From Microcoleus sp. FACHB-61 (GTDB lineage: Bacteria > Cyanobacteriota > Cyanobacteriia > Cyanobacteriales > Microcoleaceae), in assembly GCA_014695295.1 (NCBI GenBank), contig JACJNY010000046.1, positions 1 to 64,000 on the forward strand: 64,000 bases of DNA, given 5' to 3'. The notes beneath the pieces are model-generated. The model was given only the letters and a program-made list of their open reading frames with translations. It ran no database searches and had not been told where the DNA came from. Made by a program: the position numbers and the translations under genes. Numbering within the stretch: position 1 is the stretch's first letter; each line of letters opens with the position of its first letter. Positions 9,120 through 17,955 of the stretch are shown here, in pieces.

Positions 9120-9209
9120 ATGAACAGAAATATTTTATTAATTGTTGCAGAAGTCTTGGTAATGGGAGGTTGGTTGTTTGCTGTGGTTGCACCTTTATTA
9201 TTTTCCTAA
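9120..9209 (+). CDS. Possible 29-residue single-helix membrane protein
   Basis: ATG to TAA encodes MNRNILLIVAEVLVMGGW then a hydrophobic end (LFAVVAPLLFS). It is a single membrane span with a basic N-terminus, the size range of small photosystem or cytochrome subunits. It starts 8 bases after the b-type cytochrome gene and may be translationally coupled. I cannot match it to psb, psa or pet small subunits. The ribosome binding site is weak. It may be a chance ORF. Confidence 0.4.
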   Translation: MNRNILLIVAEVLVMGGWLFAVVAPLLFS

Positions 9210-9246
9210 TCCTATCCTATCAAGTTTGGTTAAAAAATGATAATCA

Positions 9247-9306
9247 GGTTTTTAGTGAGGATTGAACTCCTCCATTTTAGGAAAACTAAAGTCCTCACTA
9301 AAAACC
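9247..9306. repeat. 60-bp palindrome with 15-bp perfect arms
   Basis: GGTTTTTAGTGAGGA (9247-9261) and its exact complement (9292-9306) flank a 30-base spacer containing ACTAAAG. It sits after the cytochrome and small ORF, and before the convergent kinase. It could terminate the upstream transcript. Similar ACTAAAGTCC hairpins occur at 48.2 and 61.1 kb. Confidence 0.75.
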
Positions 9307-9375
9307 GAAATTAAGCTTTTCGCGGGGCTTGCGGCCAAGGTTGGCGACGGCTTTCCCTGGCGGCAAGATGCGATA

Positions 9376-11844
9376 TCAAATGATCGGCAATTTTACGAGA
9401 AACTCAGCACCGCCCCCAGTTTGAGATTTCATTTGAGATTGCACGGGAGATTCAACTGTAAGGCGGCCGCCGTGCAATTCTACAATAATTTTATAGCAAA
9501 CCGACAGCTCCAATCTTGTAAAATCTTTAAATGATTTAGTATGACCAGACTGGTCAAATATTCTGTGTTGAATTTCCGGGGGAATTCGCGCGCCGTTGTG
9601 GGCGATCGATACTGCAATAAACCTGCCTGTAGAATCCTCGACAATATCTGTTTTAATTGTAATAATTTGAGCGGAGTTTTCAAGGCTGTTAACAGCATCA
9701 ATAGCATTGCTGATGAGACTCGCAAATACCTGGCTCAGTTGACCGGGATAACACAAAATGGGCGGCAGGTTGTGGTACTCCTTGACTACTAATATTTTTT
9801 GCTCCAGCCGACGCGCTAGCAACAGCAAAATATTGTCGATGCTTTCATTCAGGTTGGCGTGTTCTTTGTTGGCTTCGTCAGGAAGCGAAAATTTCCACAA
9901 AGCAAGGACTATCTGGCGAATGCGATCTGCTCCTATTTTCAAAAGATTGAGAATTTGCGGCAACTCTTGGCTGATAAAATCTAGGTCGCAGACCTCTATC
10001 TCTTTGGCAATTTGCGGCCCAGGTTCGGGATATTGTTCGCGATAGAGGCGAAGTATCTTAAGCAAATCTTTGATATAATCGTTGAGGTGAATCAGGCGAC
10101 CGTAAATAAAGTTAATTGGGTTATTAATTTCCTGGGCAACTTCGGCGGCTAGTTGACCGACAACTGTCATTTTTTCGCTTTGTACTAAATGCTCTTCGGT
10201 TCTTCTGAGTTTGGCTAATACTTCTTCCAAAAGTTTGAGTTCTTCTTGAATTTGCCCGTGGAGTTGGGATTGAGAAATTGCGATCGCCAGCGAGTCTGCA
10301 ATTGCTTCCAAAACTTCCACCTCGTCGGGAGTCGCAAACCGCCGGCTTGCACAGGCGAACAGATATCCGAGCCGATTAGTCTGAGTGAGTACGGGTACTG
10401 CTGCGTAGTGGCTGTTTGTGAGTTCGATATGGACGGGTTCCCCAGACGCTGTGGCATCAGGGGCGGCGGTTTTATATAGAACTATTGTTTCGTAGCGGTG
10501 AAGCCGTGCAGCTAAATCTCCAGAGGGCCCTCCTGCAACGCCGAAGATTCCCAAGCGCCCCGGCAAACCTTCCCGGCAATATTCCCAGCAAAATTCTAAA
10601 GTATCTTGTCGGGGGTCGTACCATCCGAATATTGCTCGATCGAGCTGCAGCAAAGTACCGAGTTCGTCTACTGTAGTTTGCAGGATGCGATCGAGGTGCA
10701 AGCAAGCGCGAATGCGGCCGGTCAAGCGGTGGAGAAGGGCTTCTGTGCGAGTGCGGATGGAATTTAGGGCAAACAGCTTGAGTGCCGCAATTGCTGCGAA
10801 AATAGCTGCGGCGGCAAGTACGGCGGCTGCAGCGGCTAGTATATTGAAGGGGAGCAGTTGTTTTTCGAGATTGTTGCGGGGAATTACCAGGGCGATCGAC
10901 CACTCAGCTTGTTCTAAAGGAAGATAGGCAACATAAACTCTGGTGTCGTTGATTTTAGTCAGCAAAATGCCAGTTTTTTGATAAACCATCTCCCGGGCTA
11001 CATTCGCCAAATTAGCATCTGCGGACTCTAAAAGACTGGGAGCCGGCTTGTCGATATTTCCCATTAACCGAGCGTCGGGATGGACAATCGGCACTCCTTG
11101 AGAATTGAGAACAAAAGCGTAAGTTCCTGCCCCATATTCCAGCTTTCCTACTACTTCGGCAATGCGGTCGAGGCTAATGACGCCGTTCATTACTCCGATC
11201 GGCTTTTGTGCTGTTTTATAAATAGGATTTGCCGAATTTGGCCACACAGGAGCCGAAATGGGAACAATACTTTGTTGTTTGAGCGTGCGAGAAATGGTAG
11301 GATCTGAAACATAGACTTCCCCAGCCATTGCCTTTTTAAAGTGTTGGCGGTCGCTGACATTAATCAACGCTCGGCCGACTTTTGTGGTGAAATAAGAACC
11401 GTCGGGATCGATTAATGCGAAATGCTGGAATTCTTGCAGTCGAATTACTTCGGATTTTAAATAAGGCTCTGCCACTGACCAATTCATCGAACGAACGGGA
11501 GGAGTGTTTGCGAGGATTTCGATCTCAGCCTTTCTAGTGCCGAGCCACCGATCTATCTTGTTCCCGCGCTCCCTGACTTCTAACAAAGCATTTCGCTCTA
11601 AATTGTTGATAATCAAGCGGCGAACGCTTTGATAGCTGATACAACCAGTGATGCTAGCTGCCAGAATTGTTACGCCCCCAATTAACAGCGCAGTTTTGTA
11701 GGGAACATGGTATTTGCCCTTAAATCCCGCTGGCAATAGTCGAGTTAATTTCCACCACTTAACTCTCGCAAAGCTTCCCATTGTTTGACTAATTTGTGAG
11801 ATTGAAATCCTCAGCTCACCTGCGATGTAGTCCCAGCCTGCCAA
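9376..11844 (-). CDS. Receptor histidine kinase-like protein (dCache-GAF-HisKA-HATPase) with a degenerate kinase core
   Basis: The 822-aa protein has a transmembrane helix near residues 48-70, an extracytoplasmic double-Cache-like sensor (RVYVAYLPLEQAEWSIALVIP), a second helix near 335-360, a GAF domain (about 385-530), a coiled coil, then a dimerisation and ATPase module. The H-box reads VGQLAAEVAQEINNPINFIYG: Gln571 replaces the phospho-accepting His (codon CAG). The ATPase domain keeps the N-box (LISNAIDAV), but its G1 box is AHNGARIP instead of DNGxGIP, and the G2 region lacks GxGLGL (FTRLELSV). I infer a signalling pseudokinase or a partner-dependent sensor. The start may be MGSFARVKWW, about 21 codons later. 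No response regulator is adjacent. Confidence 0.88.
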   Translation of the reverse strand: MAGWDYIAGELRISISQISQTMGSFARVKWWKLTRLLPAGFKGKYHVPYKTALLIGGVTILAASITGCISYQSVRRLIINNLERNALLEVRERGNKIDRWLGTRKAEIEILANTPPVRSMNWSVAEPYLKSEVIRLQEFQHFALIDPDGSYFTTKVGRALINVSDRQHFKKAMAGEVYVSDPTISRTLKQQSIVPISAPVWPNSANPIYKTAQKPIGVMNGVISLDRIAEVVGKLEYGAGTYAFVLNSQGVPIVHPDARLMGNIDKPAPSLLESADANLANVAREMVYQKTGILLTKINDTRVYVAYLPLEQAEWSIALVIPRNNLEKQLLPFNILAAAAAVLAAAAIFAAIAALKLFALNSIRTRTEALLHRLTGRIRACLHLDRILQTTVDELGTLLQLDRAIFGWYDPRQDTLEFCWEYCREGLPGRLGIFGVAGGPSGDLAARLHRYETIVLYKTAAPDATASGEPVHIELTNSHYAAVPVLTQTNRLGYLFACASRRFATPDEVEVLEAIADSLAIAISQSQLHGQIQEELKLLEEVLAKLRRTEEHLVQSEKMTVVGQLAAEVAQEINNPINFIYGRLIHLNDYIKDLLKILRLYREQYPEPGPQIAKEIEVCDLDFISQELPQILNLLKIGADRIRQIVLALWKFSLPDEANKEHANLNESIDNILLLLARRLEQKILVVKEYHNLPPILCYPGQLSQVFASLISNAIDAVNSLENSAQIITIKTDIVEDSTGRFIAVSIAHNGARIPPEIQHRIFDQSGHTKSFKDFTRLELSVCYKIIVELHGGRLTVESPVQSQMKSQTGGGAEFLVKLPII

Positions 11845-12261
11845 TAGTCTGAAACTACTAGCATTGAATAATTGCGGGGATTTTTAAATTTTTCCCCGGC
11901 GGGTTCACACTGTTAAACTGCCATAAAAAATTCTACTATATTTTTTACTAATTAAAAAGATTAATCAACAATTTAAGACTTTTCTTAACAGTCCTTAATA
12001 ATTTATGTTTATTAGGTGATGTGCGGATAGCTCTAGGTTGAGATGTTGGGCGTTTTTATTATGAGGTAAGGTGCACGCCCAGCAGTACACCCTACTTTGA
12101 GATGTTTGGCGTTGGCCTTAATATTGAAATATTAAAAGCTTTTCATTCATTTATGAAGGAAAAGCTTGTTAAATCTTTAATTCACATCTCAAAACTCAAA
12201 ACTATTTTCCCTGCATCCGCTGGCTGAGGCGCTGCTAAATTGCCCCAGTTGCGCGATTTGT
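11845..12261. other. Intergenic region, AT-rich upstream region of the kinase
   Basis: I see no gene. The half next to the kinase start is AT-rich and should carry its promoter. Near 12071-12102 lies a GTGCACGCCCAGCAGTACACC segment of the kind of GGTGC..GCACC-like short intergenic repeat also seen near 13543-13566. No convincing terminator or RNA was found. Confidence 0.5.
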
Positions 12262-12726
12262 TTAAAGAACCTTGTGAGTATGTTCGTGCTGTTTCACATT
12301 GTCTTCAGTGCGAATGATGCGCTCGGAATTGAGCACTCTTTTGCGTTCTAAGGAATAAGTAAAGTCGTTGCGAACTGTTCCCAAGGGAATGTGAAGTTGA
12401 GCTTGGGGGCGGATTTTGTAAGTGCGGGCAGCGGCGATCGCCCGAAAGCCAAATTCTTCGCTAAACTGAGCTGATGTCGGGAAGTCTGGCAACATTTTGG
12501 GTGTTTCGCCGTCGAGCACTGCTCCCAAAGTCGTCCCGCAAATCATTAAATAAGATGTGGGAATTCCCTTGACAATTGCTTCCAAAGCTGCTGAGGGAAT
12601 AGCTTCGATTACTTGCACTTCAAAAACTTCGCCTTCTTCTTTGATGAAGCAGGTAGCTACACCGACTGCTATGTAGTCGTCGGTGCAGAGATCAGGAGCG
12701 TTGGGATAAACTGTTGCAGTCGTCAT
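12262..12726 (-). CDS. Conserved hypothetical protein (154 aa)
   Basis: I do not recognise a named family. The protein is soluble and mixed alpha/beta. It begins with MTTATVYPNAPDLCTDDYIAVG and contains VATCFIKEEGEVFEVQVIEAIPSAAL and GFRAIAAARTYKIRPQAQ. A basic, His-containing tail (KQHEHTHKVL) ends it. No signal peptide or membrane helix is visible. The pattern looks like proteins conserved among cyanobacteria, but that is from memory. It is flanked by long non-coding stretches, so it is probably monocistronic. Confidence 0.7.
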   Translation of the reverse strand: MTTATVYPNAPDLCTDDYIAVGVATCFIKEEGEVFEVQVIEAIPSAALEAIVKGIPTSYLMICGTTLGAVLDGETPKMLPDFPTSAQFSEEFGFRAIAAARTYKIRPQAQLHIPLGTVRNDFTYSLERKRVLNSERIIRTEDNVKQHEHTHKVL

Positions 12727-12915
12727 AAGAAAAGCTTGGTAGTGTGGAAACCGGGAACGACAAATTAATTGATTTTAGATTTTTGATTTGATATTTCCTC
12801 CACGGTTTTTTTCGGGGATTTTACGTGGAAAATTTCAAACCGGCTGTTCTAATATCTAAAATTGTTGAGTTAAGCTCCGAAGAGCCGATCGCGCGATTGT
12901 GTCGATCGTACCACA

Positions 12916-13476
12916 TCAAGGTAGATGCCGGAGGATTCGGCAAGGATTCCCCGCCGCCACGACGTTTGCGGGAATATCTTTGACAACAACACTGCCTGCG
13001 CCGATCGTGCTATTGTCACCAATAGTGACTCCTGGACAAATAATACTGCCGCCACCAATCCAAACATTATTGCCAATATTAATTTCAGTGGCAATCTCTA
13101 GGCCAGAAAGCCTCATTTCCGGGTCTGTGGGGTGAAGAGCGGTGTAAATTTGTACGTTGGGCCCGCACAGTAAATTTTCGCCAATGTTAACTCGATTGCA
13201 GTCGAGAATCACGCAGCCAAAATTCATATACAATCCGTTTCCAGCATAAATATTGCTGCCGTAGTCGCAGTAGAAAGGTGGCTCAATTTCAACTTTCGGC
13301 CCGACTGCACCGAACAATTCCGCGATAATTTCTAGCCGTTTGTCGGGTTCGTCTTCGCGGGTAGAATTGTAGGTTCTGGCGAGGCGGCGGGCTCGCTGGC
13401 GCTCTGAAATCAATTGCTCATCCGCAGCTAAATACAATTCGCCGGCGAGCATTTTTTGTTTTTCGGTTTTATCCAT
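12916..13476 (-). CDS. maa: Maltose O-acetyltransferase-like hexapeptide acetyltransferase
   Basis: This is a left-handed beta-helix acetyltransferase of the maltose/galactoside O-acetyltransferase family, using acetyl-CoA to acetylate a sugar. The N-terminal Mac domain (KMLAGELYLAADEQLISERQRARRL) precedes hexapeptide repeats (INIGNNVWIGGGSIICPGVTIGD, STIGAGSVVVKDIP). The catalytic His is in TALHPTDPEMR, and FYCDYGSNIYAGNGLYMNFGC matches the substrate loop. The length of 186 aa is standard. The true acceptor sugar cannot be told. No sugar operon surrounds it. Confidence 0.9.
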   Translation of the reverse strand: MDKTEKQKMLAGELYLAADEQLISERQRARRLARTYNSTREDEPDKRLEIIAELFGAVGPKVEIEPPFYCDYGSNIYAGNGLYMNFGCVILDCNRVNIGENLLCGPNVQIYTALHPTDPEMRLSGLEIATEINIGNNVWIGGGSIICPGVTIGDNSTIGAGSVVVKDIPANVVAAGNPCRILRHLP

Positions 13477-13614
13477 AAGAATCGACGGTTGTAACCGCCA
13501 CTATACCAGCTTTCCTCCCTCTCTAAGAGGCTGAAGAATAATGTAGGGTGCGCAGTGCGCACCTTACCGCTATAATTAGCGCGTCAAACCATTTTTTGAT
13601 GTTGCAGCATACAT

Positions 13615-14289
13615 TTAGGGGTCTGGTTTAGACTGCAAACAAACGGCTAAATCCAGGTTGGTTAATTGCTCAAAAGCTCGATCGATCGATCCTTTTCCCC
13701 GCAAAAAACCAGTATTGGCAGCGGGGCAAATATATTGCAGAGTGGAGGGCGAAAATCGATCGATAATTGACTTGACGCTGTTAATTTGCCGGGGCCAGTG
13801 AAAAGTTTTTGCCGTCAAGAGCGGTACTGGGGCGCCTTCTCGGTTGGGGAGCAAGTGTCTGCCCGAAAACAGCACTCCGCCGCTGCCACTATGATAAAGG
13901 CAAGAGGAACCTGGAGAATGGCCTGGAGTCCAAAATGCTTTCATTCGATCGCTCACAGCAAATTCTCGCTCAAAAACCGTCACCTTCAATCCCGGAAGCA
14001 AATAAGCTTCCTGCTCTTGAATCAGGATATCGCACCCCGTGGCTTCCTGAATCTCCCGCGCCTTGCCCATAGCGCCGCGGTGGGTGAGAAACAGCAGTCG
14101 CACACCGCCGCGCGATCGCAAAAAGGTTTGGTTAATCTCATCCCAAGCGGGACAATCCACCAGGATGTTCGATTCGTTTTCTACAATGAAATAAGCTGTC
14201 GCACCGAGGGTATCCCGGTTAGGCGGGAAAGCAAAGATATTGTCCAGCACGGGCCTGGGTTGTTTGGAGACTGAGCTCTGTTGTTTCAA
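13615..14289 (-). CDS. Metallo-beta-lactamase-fold protein lacking the metal-binding motif
   Basis: The overall MBL fold is readable: TAYFIVENESNILVDCPAWD, LLFLTH, the GHSPGSSCLY segment with His124, and GVLFSGRHLLPN. However, the hallmark THxHxDH is THRGAMGKA (His70 kept; Gly72, Met74 and Gly75 replace the other ligands), and the later metal-bridging Asp is Arg144 (SGRH). It is therefore unlikely to be a conventional di-metal hydrolase. The rest of the fold is well preserved, which argues against a decaying gene. It is divergent from the M50 protease gene, separated by 33 bases, so the two share a promoter region. Confidence 0.82.
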   Translation of the reverse strand: MKQQSSVSKQPRPVLDNIFAFPPNRDTLGATAYFIVENESNILVDCPAWDEINQTFLRSRGGVRLLFLTHRGAMGKAREIQEATGCDILIQEQEAYLLPGLKVTVFEREFAVSDRMKAFWTPGHSPGSSCLYHSGSGGVLFSGRHLLPNREGAPVPLLTAKTFHWPRQINSVKSIIDRFSPSTLQYICPAANTGFLRGKGSIDRAFEQLTNLDLAVCLQSKPDP

Positions 14290-14322
14290 GGAAGTATTTC
14301 ATAAGGGAATGGGATAAATATT

Positions 14323-15792
14323 ATGTTCTTTTTATGGTTGTTTGTATTGGGACTGATATCGTACTACTTGTTGCAGAACGGCATCAGCCGCATCACTCGA
14401 ACTCCGGTATGGCTGCTGTGGCTGGTAATGATGGCGCCGGCGCTTATTTGGACCGGTTGGGTTTTAGTCAACGGCACGAGCAAAACAGTACCGCCGGAGT
14501 TAGTAATTATACCTTTTCTGGTTTGCCCTTTTTTGTATTGGTTTTTGGTACAGTTGGGGCGCAAGAAAATTACCGCCGAAACTGTTGAGCAGTTACCAGA
14601 CTCTGCGACTGAACCTGCAAAGCCAAAACCGCCCGTGCGCCCGATCGATCAAGAAGAAGAAGCGAGTTTGCGCGATTGTTTCCCTTGGTCAATTTACTTT
14701 TTGCGAGATTTGGAATTTCGGCCGCAGGCTGTAATTTGTCGCGGACAGTTGCGAACGAACCCGGAGGCGGCTTATAAGGCAATTCGGGAGAATGTGGAGA
14801 GGCTTTTTGGCGATCGCTTTTTAGTAGTATTTCAAAACAGCTTGAGCGGTCAACCTTTTTTTGCCCTAGTTCCCAACCCCAGCCACCAACCAGGGGAAAC
14901 TCCTGTCAAAACCGAATCTGTAACCAGACCGTTTTTTGCATTAGCTTTGGTTTTGATCACGGTATTTACGACTACGCTTGTCGGGGCGCGAATGGCTGGA
15001 GTTACTGAAAAAGCTTTGCAGTCCAACCCGTCAATATTGCTCCAGGGTTTGCCTTACTCGCTTTCTCTAATTACTTTTTTGGGGATTCACGAATTAGGTC
15101 ACTATTTAGCTGCTCGATTTTACAAAATTCGCACGACTTTGCCTTATTTTATTCCGATTCCTTTTTTCTTGGGAACTTTTGGCGCATTCATTCAAATACG
15201 GAGTCCAATTCCCAACCGCCGAGCTTTATTTGATGTTAGTATTGCCGGGCCCCTTGCGGGTTTAGTTGCGGCAGTGCCCTTATTAATTTGGGGTTTGGAT
15301 CATTCGACAATTGTACCGCTGTCAGACAAGTCGGGAATGTTAAATTTTGAGTCTTTCAAACCCAATTTTTCGCTGCTGATGACTCTCTTGAGCAAGTTAA
15401 CCTTGGGCGGTGCTTTGAATGCGGAAACTGCGATCGATTTGCATCCGGTAGCGGTGGCGGGTTATTTGGGTTTGATCGTGACGGCGTTTAATTTGATGCC
15501 GGTGGGACAACTCGACGGCGGGCACATCGTGCACGCGATGTTCGGCCAGCGAGCGAGTATGGCGATCGGGCAAGTTGCTAGACTTTGTATGCTGCTGCTT
15601 TCTTTTTTGGAACAGGGTTTGCTGCTGTGGGCGATTATTTTGTTTTTGACGCCACTAAACGATGAACCGGCGTTGAATGATGTCAGCGAATTGGATAATC
15701 GGCGGGATTTTTTGGGGTTGCTGGCGATCGGGCTTTTGTTAATGATTTTGTTACCCGCGCCCAGGGTACTCCTTGAGTGGTTAAATGTTTAG
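14323..15792 (+). CDS. Site-2 protease family (M50) membrane metalloprotease, EGY/slr0643-like
   Basis: This 489-aa intramembrane zinc protease has two short N-terminal helices, a soluble insertion with SLRDCFPWSIYFLRDLEFRPQ, then a multi-helix catalytic core. Catalytic residues are visible: His256-Glu257-Leu-Gly-His260 (GIHELGHYLAARF) and the third ligand in NLMPVGQLDGGH (Asp398). The layout matches the chloroplast EGY1/cyanobacterial slr0643 branch of site-2 proteases, which acts on thylakoid membrane proteins or membrane-bound regulators. The substrate is unknown. The start codon is close to the divergent MBL-fold gene. Confidence 0.92.
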   Translation: MFFLWLFVLGLISYYLLQNGISRITRTPVWLLWLVMMAPALIWTGWVLVNGTSKTVPPELVIIPFLVCPFLYWFLVQLGRKKITAETVEQLPDSATEPAKPKPPVRPIDQEEEASLRDCFPWSIYFLRDLEFRPQAVICRGQLRTNPEAAYKAIRENVERLFGDRFLVVFQNSLSGQPFFALVPNPSHQPGETPVKTESVTRPFFALALVLITVFTTTLVGARMAGVTEKALQSNPSILLQGLPYSLSLITFLGIHELGHYLAARFYKIRTTLPYFIPIPFFLGTFGAFIQIRSPIPNRRALFDVSIAGPLAGLVAAVPLLIWGLDHSTIVPLSDKSGMLNFESFKPNFSLLMTLLSKLTLGGALNAETAIDLHPVAVAGYLGLIVTAFNLMPVGQLDGGHIVHAMFGQRASMAIGQVARLCMLLLSFLEQGLLLWAIILFLTPLNDEPALNDVSELDNRRDFLGLLAIGLLLMILLPAPRVLLEWLNV

Positions 15793-15995
15793 AAGGAAGT
15801 TCGGCAATGGATTCTGTAACGGATTTAACGGATTTAACTAACTGATAGATGTCGAAGTCCCAGGGAATAGAGAGGAAGGAAGAAAAGAGAGGTTGACAAA
15901 ATTATGCAAGGGTTGCTATACAAGCGAGTTTAGCATTTCTCAACTCGCTTTCTATCTCGAAGTAATCTTTATTTTCACCGACTGATTAGAGAAAT

Positions 15996-16595
15996 ATGCC
16001 TTACAAATCCTTTACTTTCCAACAATTAAAAGAGCTGTTTGGAGTGGAGCCGTCACTCAGTCCTATTCTGAGTGCCAAGGTTATGCCTGTAGAACCCTCG
16101 GAATGGCTTTGGAGAACCCTCGAAATTAGTTCTAACACTGCTGTTACAACTGCAAAAGAACGTTCGGAACGGATTATTTCTCCTGTTTTGTTAGAATCTA
16201 GAGAAAGGAACAACAGGCAATTTTCTATCTTTTCCGGTTGGTCATTTGATGTAGATATTTCTCGGGGATTGAATGGAGAATGCGACTTTCTACTGTCTTC
16301 CGTGCCGTTGGATTTTGAAATTAAAGTTCCGGTTTTTGCATTGAGAGAAACGAAAGGCGGAGAAATAGAATCTTGTCTGCCCCAGTGTGCCGCACAAATG
16401 GTAGCGGCTCAGCTATTTAACGAAGACAAACACAATTCAATACCTGCCGTCTTTGGCTGCGTAACTACTGGGGTTGTATGGCGGTTTCTTAAATTAGAAG
16501 GAAAGAATTTAATTATTGATGCTGATGTTTATTGTCTCGATAATGTTCCTATGATTTTAGGGGTATTGCAAACAATCGTTAATTTATACCAATAA
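15996..16595 (+). CDS. PD-(D/E)XK nuclease-like protein (199 aa)
   Basis: The protein resembles restriction-endonuclease-fold proteins common in filamentous cyanobacteria. A Glu in the N-terminal helix (TAKERSERIISPVLLE) is followed by GECDFLLS (Asp), a beta-strand VPVFALRETKGG (the ExK motif) and a helix with PQCAAQMVAAQLF (the QxxxQ type often seen after the core). The spacing fits a PD-(D/E)XK core with all key residues present. The biological target is unknown. A 204-bp spacer precedes it. The DUF6745 gene starts 126 bases downstream in the same direction. Confidence 0.65.
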   Translation: MPYKSFTFQQLKELFGVEPSLSPILSAKVMPVEPSEWLWRTLEISSNTAVTTAKERSERIISPVLLESRERNNRQFSIFSGWSFDVDISRGLNGECDFLLSSVPLDFEIKVPVFALRETKGGEIESCLPQCAAQMVAAQLFNEDKHNSIPAVFGCVTTGVVWRFLKLEGKNLIIDADVYCLDNVPMILGVLQTIVNLYQ

Positions 16596-16721
16596 TTTGA
16601 CGAGCCTAATAAAATAGGTTTGTAGTAAAACTTGCGTTGTTATTACAAATTTAATGATATTTTTTTACCGGATGCGAGAGCGAAAAAAATTGACCGCAAA
16701 TCAAATAATCTAGCTGTGCCC

Positions 16722-17792
16722 ATGATCGCAATTACTCCAGAGCAAACAGCGCTAATTCCGATTTATCGCGAGAAGTGGCGGCAAATTGGACTTTCGATAA
16801 AACCGATCGATCGCCCGCAAGCTACAGCAGCCATCAACACCGCCTACAACATCATCCGCTGTCCTGAACCCGAAATTATTTTCTGTGACAGCCCTTACAT
16901 AGCTTTGCAAGCAGTTGAACCGCTAAGGATACGCGATTCTGGTCTGGGGACGGGCAGCGAAATCAGAAACAAAATTCATAATGAATTGTACGATATATTA
17001 AGAAGTCAACTCGGCAGGGAGCTGGAAAATGAAATTTACAGCAAACTCTATAACCCGCTGTACGCTCAGCTAATGGCTCAACTGCACGTTCATGTTACAG
17101 ACGAAGTTTACGTCAAATTAGCAAGGAAGTTGGGCGGGAGATTTCAGAGATTCCCGATCGATCAGGCCGATCATAATAACAGCATAGTTTCCGAACTCTC
17201 AGCCTGTCACGGAAGTTGGGTGGATTTTTGTATTGGCGTGTTAAATTTGGAGTACGATCGCCCTTTATATTCAGCTTTTCAATCCTTGGTGGAAAACTGC
17301 GGCTGGATTTACCCGTTTGAGAAAAAGTGCTTTGTGTGCGATCGCCCGCGACAACTTCATTTTGACAGCGAATATTTGCTCCACGCAGAAGGTCAACCAG
17401 CCGTTGAATTTGCTGACAAGTTCAGCGTATACTCTTATCGCGCCGTCCGGCTGCCGCCAACAATCGGTCAAGTTCCGCCAGAGTCTTGGCAAGCTTCATG
17501 GCTGTTAACAGAACATAATGCCGAAGTGCGACGAGTTTTGATTGAGGCGATCGGCTATCGGAGAATTTGTCAAGAATTGCAAGCAATCGAATTGGATACT
17601 TGCCAAGAATATACTTTGTTGAGAATTGAAAATAATATTGACATAGAGCCAATTTATTTGTTAAAGATGACTTGTCCGAGTACCGGACACCTTCACGCTT
17701 TGCGAGTGCCGCCGAAAGTGCGATCGGCTAAAGAAGCGATTAGCTGGGTAAATTGGGGAATAGATCCCGAAGAATTTCAAGTGCAAACTTGA
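16722..17792 (+). CDS. DUF6745-type protein
   Basis: The C-terminal half has features I associate with DUF6745 proteins: FEKKCFVCDRPRQLHFD, ADKFSVYSYRAVRLPP, ELQAIELDTCQEYTLLRIE, and the closing RVPPKVRSAKEAISWVNWG. The N-terminus (EQTALIPIYREKWRQIGLS then RPQATAAINTAYN) is also typical. The function is unknown. I start it at ATG 16722 (MIAITPEQ); an upstream in-frame start at 16632 adds 30 residues unlike the family. In other genomes this family often accompanies repeat-rich or leucine-rich-repeat proteins (memory, not verified). A small hairpin follows at 17859-17878. Confidence 0.75.
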   Translation: MIAITPEQTALIPIYREKWRQIGLSIKPIDRPQATAAINTAYNIIRCPEPEIIFCDSPYIALQAVEPLRIRDSGLGTGSEIRNKIHNELYDILRSQLGRELENEIYSKLYNPLYAQLMAQLHVHVTDEVYVKLARKLGGRFQRFPIDQADHNNSIVSELSACHGSWVDFCIGVLNLEYDRPLYSAFQSLVENCGWIYPFEKKCFVCDRPRQLHFDSEYLLHAEGQPAVEFADKFSVYSYRAVRLPPTIGQVPPESWQASWLLTEHNAEVRRVLIEAIGYRRICQELQAIELDTCQEYTLLRIENNIDIEPIYLLKMTCPSTGHLHALRVPPKVRSAKEAISWVNWGIDPEEFQVQT

Positions 17793-17858
17793 CGGGAAAG
17801 TTTAGAGTTGTGAGTACGCGAGTTGACAGTTAAAGAATTACAGCGCCACGAAAGCAGC

Positions 17859-17878
17859 GTTCTGGATAAGTCCAGAAC
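17859..17878 (+). terminator. Short hairpin after the DUF6745 gene
   Basis: GTTCTGGA-TAAG-TCCAGAAC is a perfect 8-bp stem with a 4-base loop, 66 bases after the DUF6745 stop and upstream of sat. It lacks a clear T run, so termination is only possible. Confidence 0.4.
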
Positions 17879-17955
17879 AATTAAAAAATGTAGATTTACA
17901 GCCACCGCTTGATACTATGTACTCTGGCAGCTAAAACCCACAACTTCAAATCGAC

